In this document: one piece after another, positions 8,816 to 16,713 of the stretch
Layout of the letters: each line of letters opens with the position of its first letter
Numbering within the stretch: the first letter of the stretch is position 1
Assembly (NCBI RefSeq): GCF_026626745.1
Contig: NZ_JAPNJW010000002.1
Coordinates: forward strand, 496,001-560,000
Direction: 5' to 3'
Source: Nannocystis sp. RBIL2
GTDB taxonomy: Bacteria; Myxococcota_A; Polyangia; Nannocystales; Nannocystaceae
DNA length: 64,000 nt
The notes under the pieces: generated by a model
The model's input: the letters and a program-made list of their open reading frames with translations, nothing else
Told to the model about the DNA's origin: nothing
Database searches by the model: none
Translations under genes and position numbers: made by a program

Positions 8816-8842
8816 TCACGCCTGCGGCGCGCGGCCCGAGCC
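8703..8842. repeat. Degenerate tandem repeat extending out of the yqgE 3' end
   Basis: Units starting GCCGCTCA occur at 8703, 8723, 8757, 8779 and 8811. The last two are adjacent 32-bp copies. The 8811 copy contains the yqgE stop and its last codons; the others lie downstream of the gene. Confidence 0.65.
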
Positions 8843-9475
8843 GACGCTCGCGCCGATCAGCCGCGCCGGGTCGATGCCCATCGTCGTGAGCGCGTCATGC
8901 CACATGACCTCGGGCGCCGTGTCGAACAGCCACGGCACCGGGACCCCGGGGGCGTCGCTGGCGGGCTCGCGCAGGGGCACCGCCAGCCAGCTGCCCTGGG
9001 CCATCTCCGACTCGAGCTGGCCCGGGCCCCAGCCGGCGTAGCCGAGGAACACCAGGTAGTTGCGGCCGGCCCCGCCGAAGCGGTTGTCGCTGACGCGGCG
9101 CACGCCCTCGAGCGAAGCGGTGAGGAACGCTCCGGGCGCGACGTCCTCGGCGAGCGGGTCCCACTGCGACTGGTCGTGAAGGAGGAACGCGCGCACCGGC
9201 TCGACCGGACCGCCGAGGCGCAGCCCCTGATCCGCCGGCCCTTCCCAGTGCAGGGTCACCGCGTCGGCGAACTCGGCGATCGTGGTCGGCAGCCGGTGAT
9301 TGATGACCAGGCCGAACGCGCCCTTCTCCGAGTGGTCGATGATGAGGACCACCGAGCGCACGAAGTTGGGATCGACGAGCTGCGGCACCGCGCACAGCAG
9401 ATGGCGCGAGAGACCGGCCCCCCCGGCAGGGGACCGTTCAGCCGGCGATCGCACGACATCGATGGGCACGGGCAT
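8816..9475 (-). CDS. YqgE/AlgH family protein (UPF0301)
   Basis: A soluble cytoplasmic protein of 219 residues, in the YqgE/AlgH family; AlgH influences alginate production in Pseudomonas, and the biochemical role is unknown. Family motifs are clear: LLCAVPQLVDPNFVRSVVLI, then HSEKGAFGLVINHRL, LGGPVEP, and FLGYAGWGPGQLESEMAQGSW near the C-terminus. It is slightly longer than usual because of a 25-residue N-terminal stretch; an internal start is possible. The last codons belong to a tandem repeat that continues beyond the stop. It lies 26 bp downstream of the tRNA-Leu gene on the same strand. Confidence 0.88.
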   Translation of the reverse strand: MPVPIDVVRSPAERSPAGGAGLSRHLLCAVPQLVDPNFVRSVVLIIDHSEKGAFGLVINHRLPTTIAEFADAVTLHWEGPADQGLRLGGPVEPVRAFLLHDQSQWDPLAEDVAPGAFLTASLEGVRRVSDNRFGGAGRNYLVFLGYAGWGPGQLESEMAQGSWLAVPLREPASDAPGVPVPWLFDTAPEVMWHDALTTMGIDPARLIGASVGSGRAPQA

Positions 9476-9500
9476 CGTTTTGGCACGAAGCCCGCGAGAG

Positions 9501-9585
9501 TGCCAGAGGTCGGACTCGAACCGACACGAGGGGCTACCTCAACGGATTTTGAGTCCGCCGCGTCTACCGATTTCGCCACTCTGGC
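9501..9585 (-). tRNA. tRNA-Leu(CAA)
   Basis: An 85-nt class II tRNA. The acceptor stem is GCCAGAG/CTCTGGC with discriminator A. The D-arm region reads GAAATCGGTAGACGC, the anticodon loop is CTCAAAA with anticodon CAA (complement at 9549-9551), there is a long variable arm, and the T loop is GGTTCGAGTCC. The 3' CCA is not encoded. The anticodon decodes UUG, a rare leucine codon in such a GC-rich genome. Confidence 0.96.
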
Positions 9586-9812
9586 GCGAGGAGCGGCGAA
9601 GCGTTTAGCACGGGCGCCGGCCTGCTCGCAAGCCTGGGGCGCACCGACCCGGCGACGCGTCACGCTGCGCCGCCGTCGCCTCCGGCCGGCGGCCGCCCAG
9701 GCGGGTTTTGGACCGGTTCACGCAGCCTCGCCGCCGGGACGTGCTCGCCGCCCCTGCCCGTCCGTGCGAGCGCCTGCGGAATCACCGCGTCGAGGCTCGC
9801 CCTCGCGGCGCC
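9586..9812. other. Intergenic region without a recognised feature
   Basis: A 227-bp spacer upstream of the tRNA gene. The promoter of the tRNA should lie here, but no convincing -35/-10 pair was found. One short GC hairpin followed by TTTT (about 9693-9709) is on the wrong strand to end either neighbour. Confidence 0.4.
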
Positions 9813-10664
9813 TCACGGCATCTCGGGCTCGCCGAGGCGGACCTCGACGTGGCCCGGTCCGGCGTCGAGCCAGATCTTCACGTGCCCGCCGCCGACCGCG
9901 CGGCGGAACGAGCCGCTGGTGATCGTCGACACGGTGCCGGTCTGGACGCGGATCTGTTCGCCCTCGAGGACGAGGTCGAGGTCGGCGTCGGAGCGCAGCC
10001 ACACGCGCACGTCGCCGCGGGCGCGGACCACCACGTCGTTGCCGCCCGCGCCCGCCTGCCACACCTCGACGGTGCCGTGGCGGGTGCGGAGGTCCATGTT
10101 GCCGGCCGACTCGACGCGCACGCGGCCGTCGCCGGTGCGCACCGCGACCCCGCCGTCCCCGCCGTCGATGTCGACGTCGCCGATGTCGACGTCGACGCCG
10201 ATGTTGCCGACCACGCCGACGACGTCGACGTCGCCGAGCCCCGTCTGCAGCTCGAGGTCGAGCGTGGGCGGCAACCGGATCTCCTCGACCTCGAGGTCGA
10301 CCTGGTCGTCGACCGCCAGCGGCACCAACGCGCCGAGCCGGGCGAACCCGCCGGTCACTTCGAACAAGAGCCGCGGCGTGCGCGCGTTGGCCTTCGCCAC
10401 CTTCTCGCTACCGCCGGCGGCCCGCCACTCGCCGCGCAGCTCGAGGCCGGTGGCCATCGGGTCGCCGACCACCGTCAGCGGCGTGTCCGGCAGGCCGACC
10501 CGCACCGCCTGCACCTCGATGAGCGGCCAGGTCGCCTCGACCTCGGCCTCGCTGCGGTAGCCGAACACGCAGCCGACCAGGCTGGCCGCGAGCGCGGCCG
10601 ACATGGCCGTGCGGACATGTCCCGAAAGCCACTGTCCCAAGAGCCAGGTCCGGAAGGCCAGCAT
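9813..10664 (-). CDS. Envelope lipoprotein of unknown function (adhesin-like beta-repeat)
   Basis: A 283-residue protein with an N-terminal hydrophobic segment ending in a lipobox (ALAASLVGC). Residues 140-270 are a regular series of Asp/Val-rich strands (DVDVVGVVGNIGVDVDIGD and the like), resembling the DUF4097-type 'putative adhesin' beta-helix; the match is by pattern. ATG 10664 overlaps the upstream gene's stop as TGATG, so I chose it. ATG 10604 would give a shorter signal peptide. The 60 bases between the two carry dispersed-repeat sequence, including the palindrome GGACATGTCC (10613-10622). Confidence 0.65.
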   Translation of the reverse strand: MLAFRTWLLGQWLSGHVRTAMSAALAASLVGCVFGYRSEAEVEATWPLIEVQAVRVGLPDTPLTVVGDPMATGLELRGEWRAAGGSEKVAKANARTPRLLFEVTGGFARLGALVPLAVDDQVDLEVEEIRLPPTLDLELQTGLGDVDVVGVVGNIGVDVDIGDVDIDGGDGGVAVRTGDGRVRVESAGNMDLRTRHGTVEVWQAGAGGNDVVVRARGDVRVWLRSDADLDLVLEGEQIRVQTGTVSTITSGSFRRAVGGGHVKIWLDAGPGHVEVRLGEPEMP

Positions 10665-12061
10665 CAGAAGTACACCCCCATCCCGGTGCCGAGCTCGAGC
10701 GTGATCGCGTGCTTGGGGATCGCGCCGTCTCCGCGGTAGTAGCGGGCCGCGCCGAGCGGAGCGCTGATCCGCGGGACGATGTCGATCGACCAGCGGTCGA
10801 GGATGAACAAGCGAAGGTCGAGCTGACCGTACGGGATGGCCGCGACCGCAGCGGTGCGCGGCGGCTTCTCGCCCTCGGGCACGGCCGGTGGCGCACCGCC
10901 GGCGAACACGCCCTGGACGATCGCGCCGGCCGCCAGCGACAGCCACACGCGCCCGCGCTCGAGCACGCGGTACTGCAGCCGCGGCCCGCCCTGCAGCGCC
11001 GCCCGGCCTGGGCCGAACTTGAGGCCGAGGTCGGTCAGACCGACGCTGAAGCGCGGCGCGACCTGGCCGAGCACGCCGACGTTCCAGTCGGCGTACAGCT
11101 GAGCCGCCGGATCGCCGGCGCGCATGCCCACGGTCGCCATCCGCCGCAGCTCGAGCGACACCTTGTGGCGGGTGTGCGGCCTCGGCGTGCGCTTGCCGAT
11201 CGCGCCGGCGTAGGCGTCCATCACCTGCGCCATGTAGAGGAGGTGCAGGCCGCCGGTCAAAAGCCCGAGGCCGGCCGCGCCGACGACGTCTGTGGCGAAG
11301 GTGCGGCCGTGGGCGCCCGGCGTGGCGGCGTCGGACGGATCGCGGGTGAGCGCGAGGCCGAGGGCACCTGCCCCGAGAGACAGGGTCCCGAGCAAGAAGC
11401 CGGCCCCGCGCGCGTACTCGCGGTTGACCATCTGGCCGAGGCCGGGCACCAGCGCCGACAGGATCGGCGCGACCGGGCGGCGCCAGTTGCGGTCGCGCGC
11501 GGCGGTGGATCGACCGACGCGCACCACCGGACCCGGCGAGGGCCCCTCGTCGCGCACCATCGCCAGGCCGGTCGGCCCGACCTGCACGTGCGTGCGATCG
11601 ACCACCGGCACCACCAGGCCGTGCGGCGCGGTCGGGCTGCGGACCACGTACTCGCCCGGCGCCCCGCGCAGCAGGATCGTCTGGCCCGGCCCGACGGCGT
11701 ACGACCCGAGCAGCTTGCCGCGCGGCGACGTGACGACGACCTGCCCGCCCTGCCCCGCGCCCGACAGCTCCAGCGTCGCCTCGCCCGGCTCGGGCGGCGG
11801 CACCGTCACCGGCGCCGGCCCGCTCGGGCCCATCGGCGCGACGGTCGGCGCGGGCGCCTCGCTGGCCAGCGGAGTGGAGCTGTCCGTCGGGACCTGCTCC
11901 GAAGCACCTGTCCCCGGCGACATGTCCTCGGAGACCTGTCCCTTGGCCTCACCGGCCGGCGGCGCCGGCTGCCCCGGCAGCGGGCCCCAGGGGACCCCGG
12001 ACGCGCTCGAACCGGCGGCCGGCGGTGCGGCCAGGGCGACGATCAGCGCGCAGCGGAGCAC
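10664..12061 (-). CDS. Exported PEGA-like/TM protein with C-terminal barrel-like region
   Basis: A 465-residue protein of unknown function. A short signal peptide (VLRCALIVALAAPPAAG) leads into a Pro/Thr/Ser linker, then a PEGA-like beta domain (about 85-190; ATLELSGAGQGGQVVV, QTILLRGAPGEYVV). Two hydrophobic segments follow (PILSALVPGLGQMVNREY style, as in small-membrane DUF5683-like proteins). The last 150 residues consist of alternating strands ending in F, as in outer-membrane barrels. GTG 12061 is chosen because TATAAC (12068-12073) ends six bases before it and the signal peptide starts there. It is coupled to the next gene by TGATG. The linker is encoded partly by hairpin-like repeats (11880-11945). 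Confidence 0.6.
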   Translation of the reverse strand: MLRCALIVALAAPPAAGSSASGVPWGPLPGQPAPPAGEAKGQVSEDMSPGTGASEQVPTDSSTPLASEAPAPTVAPMGPSGPAPVTVPPPEPGEATLELSGAGQGGQVVVTSPRGKLLGSYAVGPGQTILLRGAPGEYVVRSPTAPHGLVVPVVDRTHVQVGPTGLAMVRDEGPSPGPVVRVGRSTAARDRNWRRPVAPILSALVPGLGQMVNREYARGAGFLLGTLSLGAGALGLALTRDPSDAATPGAHGRTFATDVVGAAGLGLLTGGLHLLYMAQVMDAYAGAIGKRTPRPHTRHKVSLELRRMATVGMRAGDPAAQLYADWNVGVLGQVAPRFSVGLTDLGLKFGPGRAALQGGPRLQYRVLERGRVWLSLAAGAIVQGVFAGGAPPAVPEGEKPPRTAAVAAIPYGQLDLRLFILDRWSIDIVPRISAPLGAARYYRGDGAIPKHAITLELGTGMGVYF

Positions 12062-12327
12062 CCGCCGGTTATAGGCGCCCCTCTGCCCCGGCGTCCAGTG
12101 CCCAGATCGGCGCCCGCCGGCTGCAGGCCGCCCTCCGCGGCACACCAGCCGGTGCCTGTCCACGAGTTCAGCCGCGACACCCGACCTGCGCAGCGGCCGA
12201 CCTCCGGTCAACCCGCCGACGCAGGACACTTCAGCCGCTCGGGCGAACGAACGCGTGTGCGTCGACCGCCCCGTCTCCTCGCGCGATCGCCCGGTTCATC
12301 TCGCCGCGCCGGGCCAACCCACGAAGC
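12062..12327. other. Intergenic region holding a copy of the neighbouring gene's 3' end
   Basis: The 266 bp include 12260-12300, which repeats 12345-12385 (the 3' coding end of the isoaspartyl peptidase gene) at an offset of 85 bp. Both share the core GCGCGATCGCCC. No gene was seen. Confidence 0.6.
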
Positions 12328-13224
12328 TCAGACCGACAGGCCGGCGTCGACCGCAGCGTCGCCTCGCGCGATCGCCCAGCTCATGTGCTGGCTGGCGTGG
12401 ACGACCGCCGCGGTGCCGTCCGGACGCAGCAGGACCAGGCCGACGGCGGCCCCGTCCCAGCGCGACGACACCTCGCGGACCAGGCCCGCGGCGAGCGGCG
12501 GCACGGCCTCGCCGGCGGCCCCACGGACCCGCTGCAGCGCCGCGTAGGCGAGCACGTGGGTCAAGATCGCCTCGCCCAGCCCGGTCGTCGCGCAGGCGCC
12601 GAGCTCGGGGTGGGCGTAGAGGCCCGAGCCGACCATCGGCGTGTCGCCGACGCGGCCCGGCAGCTTGTACAGCACGCCGCCCGTCGAGCCGGCCGCGCAC
12701 AGATCGCCGCGCGCGTCGAGGGCGACGGCGCCGACTGTGTCCGCGCGGTTGTCGAGCTGCTGGCCGGCGCGCACCGCAGTGAAGTGGGCCTCGGCCTTGG
12801 CGGTCCACACCTCCTCGCGGCCGAAGTGGCCGACCCCGCGCTCGCGGGCGAAGCGGGCCGCATTGTCGCCGACCAGCAGACAGTGGCGCGTCTCGTTCAT
12901 CACCAGCGCCGCCAGCAGGATCGTGTCGCGGACCTCGCGGACCCCCGCGACCGCGCCCGATCGCAGGTCGCGCGAGCGCATGATCGCCGCGTCGGCCTCG
13001 AACACCCCGTCGGCGTTCATGCACGCGCCGCGACCGGCGTTGAAGCCCGGGTCGTCCTCGAGCGTGCGCACGGCCGCGATCACTGCCGCCTCGGCGCTGC
13101 CGCCCGCCAGCAACACTGCCTGCCCCGCCGCCGCGGCCGCGCGCGTGCCGGTCACCGCCGACGCGCGCAGGTCCTCCGCCACCGTGCCCGCCCCGCCGTG
13201 AACCACGATCACTGGTGTCGTCAC
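12328..13224 (-). CDS. Isoaspartyl peptidase / plant-type L-asparaginase (Ntn hydrolase)
   Basis: A 298-residue Ntn hydrolase (family T2) that would cleave isoaspartyl dipeptides and asparagine; it self-processes to expose an N-terminal Thr. The N-terminal VIVVHGGAGTV and the DDPGFNAGRGACMN segment are conserved. The processing site and nucleophile are in NRADTVGAVALDARGDLCAAGSTGG (Thr of DTVGAVA). GTG 13224 overlaps the ybeY stop (GTGA), making it the third gene of an HD-GYP/ybeY operon. The 3' end is partly duplicated downstream. Confidence 0.9.
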   Translation of the reverse strand: MTTPVIVVHGGAGTVAEDLRASAVTGTRAAAAAGQAVLLAGGSAEAAVIAAVRTLEDDPGFNAGRGACMNADGVFEADAAIMRSRDLRSGAVAGVREVRDTILLAALVMNETRHCLLVGDNAARFARERGVGHFGREEVWTAKAEAHFTAVRAGQQLDNRADTVGAVALDARGDLCAAGSTGGVLYKLPGRVGDTPMVGSGLYAHPELGACATTGLGEAILTHVLAYAALQRVRGAAGEAVPPLAAGLVREVSSRWDGAAVGLVLLRPDGTAAVVHASQHMSWAIARGDAAVDAGLSV

Positions 13225-14768
13225 CGCGTCCTCCTGCTGCGCCGCTCCCGGCGCGCGTCGATGCCGTAGGGCCGCGGCACGTCCGGCGTGTCGGCTGCCT
13301 GCAGCGCGCGGCGCTCGGCCCGATGCATCGCCCGCGCCTCGCCGCGCCCGCCGTGGTCGTGGCCGAGCAGGTGGCACAGGCCGTGGACCGCGAGCACGGT
13401 CGCCTCGTCGATCGCGGCCGCGGCCTCGGCTGAGTGTTCGACCATGTCCGGAAGGACAGGCTCTTTCGGACCGGTCTCGATGACCAGGCCCCAAAGGACC
13501 TGTCGCTTGACACCTGTCCGTTCGGTCATGCTGGAGATGCCGAGGCGAGCCCGCGCCTGGCGCCGGACCGCGTCGACGCTGATCACGACGTCGCCCGCGA
13601 CCCCCCCGAAAGCCTCGTCCGGCCCGAGCGGCCCCGCCGGGAACGACAGCACGTCGGTCGGCCCGACCTTGCCCATGTGCTCGGCGTTGAGCCGGGCGAT
13701 CGCCGGATCGTCGACGAGGTGGCAGGTCACCGCCGCGTCGGCGCCGATCCCGAGCCGCCGCGCGGCACGAGCCACCCGTCGCGCGAGCGCCTGCACGAAC
13801 CACCGCGCGACCTTGCGCCGCGGGGCGACGGTGAAGCGGATCCGGCCGCGACCTGGCGCGGAGGACATGTCCTCGATCTCGGCGTCCAACTCGCCTTCCG
13901 CATCGTCGGCGTCGGCGTTCGGCTCGCCTTCCTCGTCGTCGGCGTCCCCGGCCTCGGAGAGTTCATCAGCGCCGGGCCCGTCGTCCGCGCCTGCTTCGCC
14001 CTCGCGGTCCGTGTCTGCGAGCTCGTCGCTTTCCTCGCCATTGAAGGAGCCGTCAGCGTCCGCGCCACTCTCGTCGTCGTCGGAGGTGTCGTCCGCGTCT
14101 ACGCCAGTCTCGTCGTCAGAGCTGTCGTCCGCGTCCACGTCGTCGTCCGCGTCCGCATCGTCGTTCTCTTCATCGGACGCGTCGTCCGCGTCCGCATCGT
14201 CGACCTCAGCGTCCGCATCGTCGACCTCATCGTCATCCGCGTCCGCATCGTCGACTTCGTCATCGGACGCGTCGTCCTCGTCGTCGGACGCGTCGTCGGA
14301 CGCGTCGTCCGCGTACGCATCGTCGTCCTCGTCGACGGAGACGTCGTCCCCTTCCTCGGAGACGTCGACCTCGCCGTCGAGGGCTTCAGTTACATCGTCA
14401 GAGCTGTCGTCCGCTTCGTCGGCCATGTCCTCGTCGTCGGAGAGGTCGTCCGCTCCGTCGAGCGCGTCGTCCTCGTCGCCGGAGTCCTCGTCCGCTTCGT
14501 CGGAAAGGTCGTCGGACCCGCCCTCTGCTTCGTCAGTGATATCGCCCTCGTCGCTCGAGCGGTCATCCGCTTCGTCGGACCCGCCGTCTTCGTCGGCGAA
14601 GTCGTCCACGGCATCGGAGCTGTCGTCCGCCTCGTCGCTCAACGCCTCGCCCCCCGCGTCGTCCGAGGTTGCCTCCGCGCCGCTCGCCTCGTCCACCGGC
14701 GCGCCCCCACGCCGAGCATCGAGCCCCCCTGCTCGCGCCTCGTCATCCTTCTTCCTTCGCGTGCTCAC
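13221..14768 (-). CDS. ybeY: Endoribonuclease YbeY with long acidic N-terminal extension
   Basis: YbeY is a zinc metallo-endoribonuclease needed for 16S rRNA maturation and ribosome quality control. The C-terminal 200 residues carry the family signature: CHLVDDPAIARLN, GPTDVLSFP, GDVVISVDAVRRQA and the zinc motif HGLCHLLGHDHGG. Family proteins are about 150-180 residues; this one has 515. Residues 1-300 are an Asp/Glu/Ser/Ala low-complexity acidic region. A further 35-residue insertion before the zinc motif is encoded by hairpin repeat DNA (13441-13530). GTG 14768 overlaps the upstream stop (GTGA). ATG 13868 would give a 215-residue protein without the acidic part and is the main alternative. 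Confidence 0.88.
   Translation of the reverse strand: MSTRRKKDDEARAGGLDARRGGAPVDEASGAEATSDDAGGEALSDEADDSSDAVDDFADEDGGSDEADDRSSDEGDITDEAEGGSDDLSDEADEDSGDEDDALDGADDLSDDEDMADEADDSSDDVTEALDGEVDVSEEGDDVSVDEDDDAYADDASDDASDDEDDASDDEVDDADADDDEVDDADAEVDDADADDASDEENDDADADDDVDADDSSDDETGVDADDTSDDDESGADADGSFNGEESDELADTDREGEAGADDGPGADELSEAGDADDEEGEPNADADDAEGELDAEIEDMSSAPGRGRIRFTVAPRRKVARWFVQALARRVARAARRLGIGADAAVTCHLVDDPAIARLNAEHMGKVGPTDVLSFPAGPLGPDEAFGGVAGDVVISVDAVRRQARARLGISSMTERTGVKRQVLWGLVIETGPKEPVLPDMVEHSAEAAAAIDEATVLAVHGLCHLLGHDHGGRGEARAMHRAERRALQAADTPDVPRPYGIDARRERRSRRTR
13445..13458. repeat. Dispersed hairpin copy inside ybeY
   Basis: TGTCC-GGAA-GGACA, within the segment that encodes the YbeY insertion. 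Further degenerate GGACCTGTC-type motifs follow to about 13530. Confidence 0.65.
13870..14700. repeat. GAC/GAT-rich low-complexity coding repeat
   Basis: On the minus strand this reads as irregular repeats of GAC, GAT and GCG codons that encode the acidic YbeY extension; on the plus strand it is GTC/TCG-rich. It has no fixed period, but trinucleotide slippage is the evident origin. Confidence 0.65.
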
Positions 14769-16645
14769 TTGCGGCCTCCGGACAGGTCGAGGCGGTCGTA
14801 GACTCGCGCGCCGACGAAGACCTCGAGCACCACTGGGTCGAGCTTGCCGGAGCGGGCTTCGGCGTGGAGGATGTCGAGCGCCATTTGCACGGGCACCGCT
14901 TTTTTGTACGGGCGGTCGGCGGCGGTCAAGGCGTCGAAGATGTCGGCCACCGTCATCATGCGGGCCTGGATCGGGATCGCCGCGGCCGCGGCGCCGCGGG
15001 GATAGCCGCTGCCGTCCATGTATTCGTGGTGCATCCCGGCGATCTCGGGAACCCGCCTCAGCCGCTGGCCCCACGGGATCTGGCGCAGGAACTCGAACGT
15101 GTGGCGCACGTGGTTCTGCACCTCCGAGCGCTCCGTCTCGGTGAGGCTGCCGCGGGCCACCCGCAGCGCCGTCAGGTGGGCGTCGTCGAGGATCCGCAGC
15201 ACCTTGTCCGGCGTGTGGCTGCGGGCCGCCGCGACCTCGTGGATCTCCGCCTCGACCGCCTCGGGCAGCAGCGCCGGCTCGTTGGCGCGGCGCACCACCT
15301 CGCGCCAGCGCTCGATCTGCAGCAGCTCCGCCGTGAACGCCCGCCGCGCCGCCTCGACGTCGATCGAACCGTCGCGCATGGCGATCAGCTCGCGCTCGGC
15401 CAGCCTCAGCCGCGCCGCCGTGCGCAGGTGGTCGAGGCGCTCCTCGACCAGAGTCAGCTCCCAGTCGAACAGCTTCTTCGCCTTGACCAGCACGTGCTCG
15501 CGCACCCCGACCTTGCCGAAGTCGTGCAGCAGCCCCGCCACCTCGATCTCGCGCAGGTCGTCGGCCGAGAACTTCACCGCCGCCAGCGGCCCGTCGGAGC
15601 GGTCGACCGCCTTCGCCAGCGCCACGGTCAGGTCGGCCACGCGCTGGCTGTGGCCGCTCGTGGTCGGGTCGCGCTGCTCGATCGCAGTCACGCTCGCGCG
15701 CACGAAGCCCTCGAACAGCGCCTGCACCTCCGCGTACAGGTTCGCGTTCTCGAGCGCGACCGCGCCCTGGGTCGCCAGCGCCAGGCAGACCCGCTCGTCG
15801 GCGGCCGAGAACGGCCGGGTGCGGCGGCCGAAGTCGGCCGGCCAGGCCAGCGGGTGGCGCCCGTCCTTGGCGTTGATCAGCTGCACCGCGCCGATCACCT
15901 GGCCCTCCGGCGCGCGCATCGGCACCGTCAGCAGCGAGCGCGTCTGGTAGCCGAAGCGCTCGTCGAACGAGCGGTCGTGGGCGAACGTGCGGCCGAGCGC
16001 GGTGCGACCTGTCTCCGAGTACATGTCCTCGAGGTTGATGATCTGCCCGCTCAGGACGCACGCGCCGACCACCGACGCGTCGGACACCGGCAGGGTGTGG
16101 TCGCGCAGATCGGCGGCGACCGAGTCGTTGTGGGCGACGCGGAAGCGCACCGTCGCACCGTCGTCCTCGACCACGTAGATCGAGCCCGCGTCGGCGCCGG
16201 TGATCGCTCGCGCGTGGCGGACGATCAGCTCGAGGACGCGACGTGGGTCGCGCTCGCGGTTGAGCGCGAGGCCGACGTCGACCAGCTGATCGGCCACGCG
16301 GCTCTGCAGGATGGCGTCGACCGCCAAGAGCGCCTCGTCGATGGCCCGCCGCAGCCGCGCCGGCGAGGTCGGCAGCGCCAGCGCGTGCGCGCGGTGGGCC
16401 GGCATCCGCCCCAGCGCCGCGGCCAGCGAGCGCTCGGGGCCGACCACCAGCACCACGTCGAACTCCGGCGGCACGAAGCCGAGCGCCTCGACGATCGCCA
16501 GCCGGGCCCGGCCGCGCCCGATCACCGCGGCGCGCAGCGTGCCGCCGAGGTCCGTGACGTACTGCACCCGACCGAACGCCGGATCTCTGGCCAGGTGCCG
16601 GAGATAGGCGAGCACGTCGGGGTAACGCAGCAGCCCCTCGTCCAT
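14765..16645 (-). CDS. GAF domain / HD-GYP cyclic-di-GMP phosphodiesterase
   Basis: A 626-residue cytosolic signalling protein expected to hydrolyse c-di-GMP under control of its GAF domain. After an N-terminal response-like segment (1-140), a GAF domain spans about 150-320 (ITGADAGSIYVVEDDGATVRF, VIGAVQLINAKDG). The HD-GYP domain follows, with SGHSQRVADL, the metal-binding GLLHDFGKVG, and the GYP box HHEYMDGSGYPRG. A roughly 110-residue helical insertion lies between the HD and GYP halves. ATG 16645 is preceded by TACGCT (16653-16658), consistent with a leaderless start. It heads the ybeY and isoaspartyl peptidase operon. Confidence 0.92.
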   Translation of the reverse strand: MDEGLLRYPDVLAYLRHLARDPAFGRVQYVTDLGGTLRAAVIGRGRARLAIVEALGFVPPEFDVVLVVGPERSLAAALGRMPAHRAHALALPTSPARLRRAIDEALLAVDAILQSRVADQLVDVGLALNRERDPRRVLELIVRHARAITGADAGSIYVVEDDGATVRFRVAHNDSVAADLRDHTLPVSDASVVGACVLSGQIINLEDMYSETGRTALGRTFAHDRSFDERFGYQTRSLLTVPMRAPEGQVIGAVQLINAKDGRHPLAWPADFGRRTRPFSAADERVCLALATQGAVALENANLYAEVQALFEGFVRASVTAIEQRDPTTSGHSQRVADLTVALAKAVDRSDGPLAAVKFSADDLREIEVAGLLHDFGKVGVREHVLVKAKKLFDWELTLVEERLDHLRTAARLRLAERELIAMRDGSIDVEAARRAFTAELLQIERWREVVRRANEPALLPEAVEAEIHEVAAARSHTPDKVLRILDDAHLTALRVARGSLTETERSEVQNHVRHTFEFLRQIPWGQRLRRVPEIAGMHHEYMDGSGYPRGAAAAAIPIQARMMTVADIFDALTAADRPYKKAVPVQMALDILHAEARSGKLDPVVLEVFVGARVYDRLDLSGGRK

Positions 16646-16713
16646 CGGGCTGAGCGTACACCGGCGCGGCGCAGCGCCATGCACACCTTCGCCTGCACCA
16701 CCGACGTGAGGAC

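Noticed and set aside
9256..9663. Open frame on the minus strand containing RVAKSVDAADSKSVEV
   Set aside because: It is the conceptual translation of the tRNA-Leu gene and its flanks; this peptide is a common tRNA artefact.
9693..9709. GC hairpin followed by TTTT as a terminator
   Set aside because: It points along the plus strand, but both neighbours are on the minus strand, and the stem is only four pairs.
13288..15144. Long plus-strand Ser-rich frame opposite ybeY and HD-GYP
   Set aside because: It is the complement of the GAC/GAT repeat; the minus strand has the conserved proteins.
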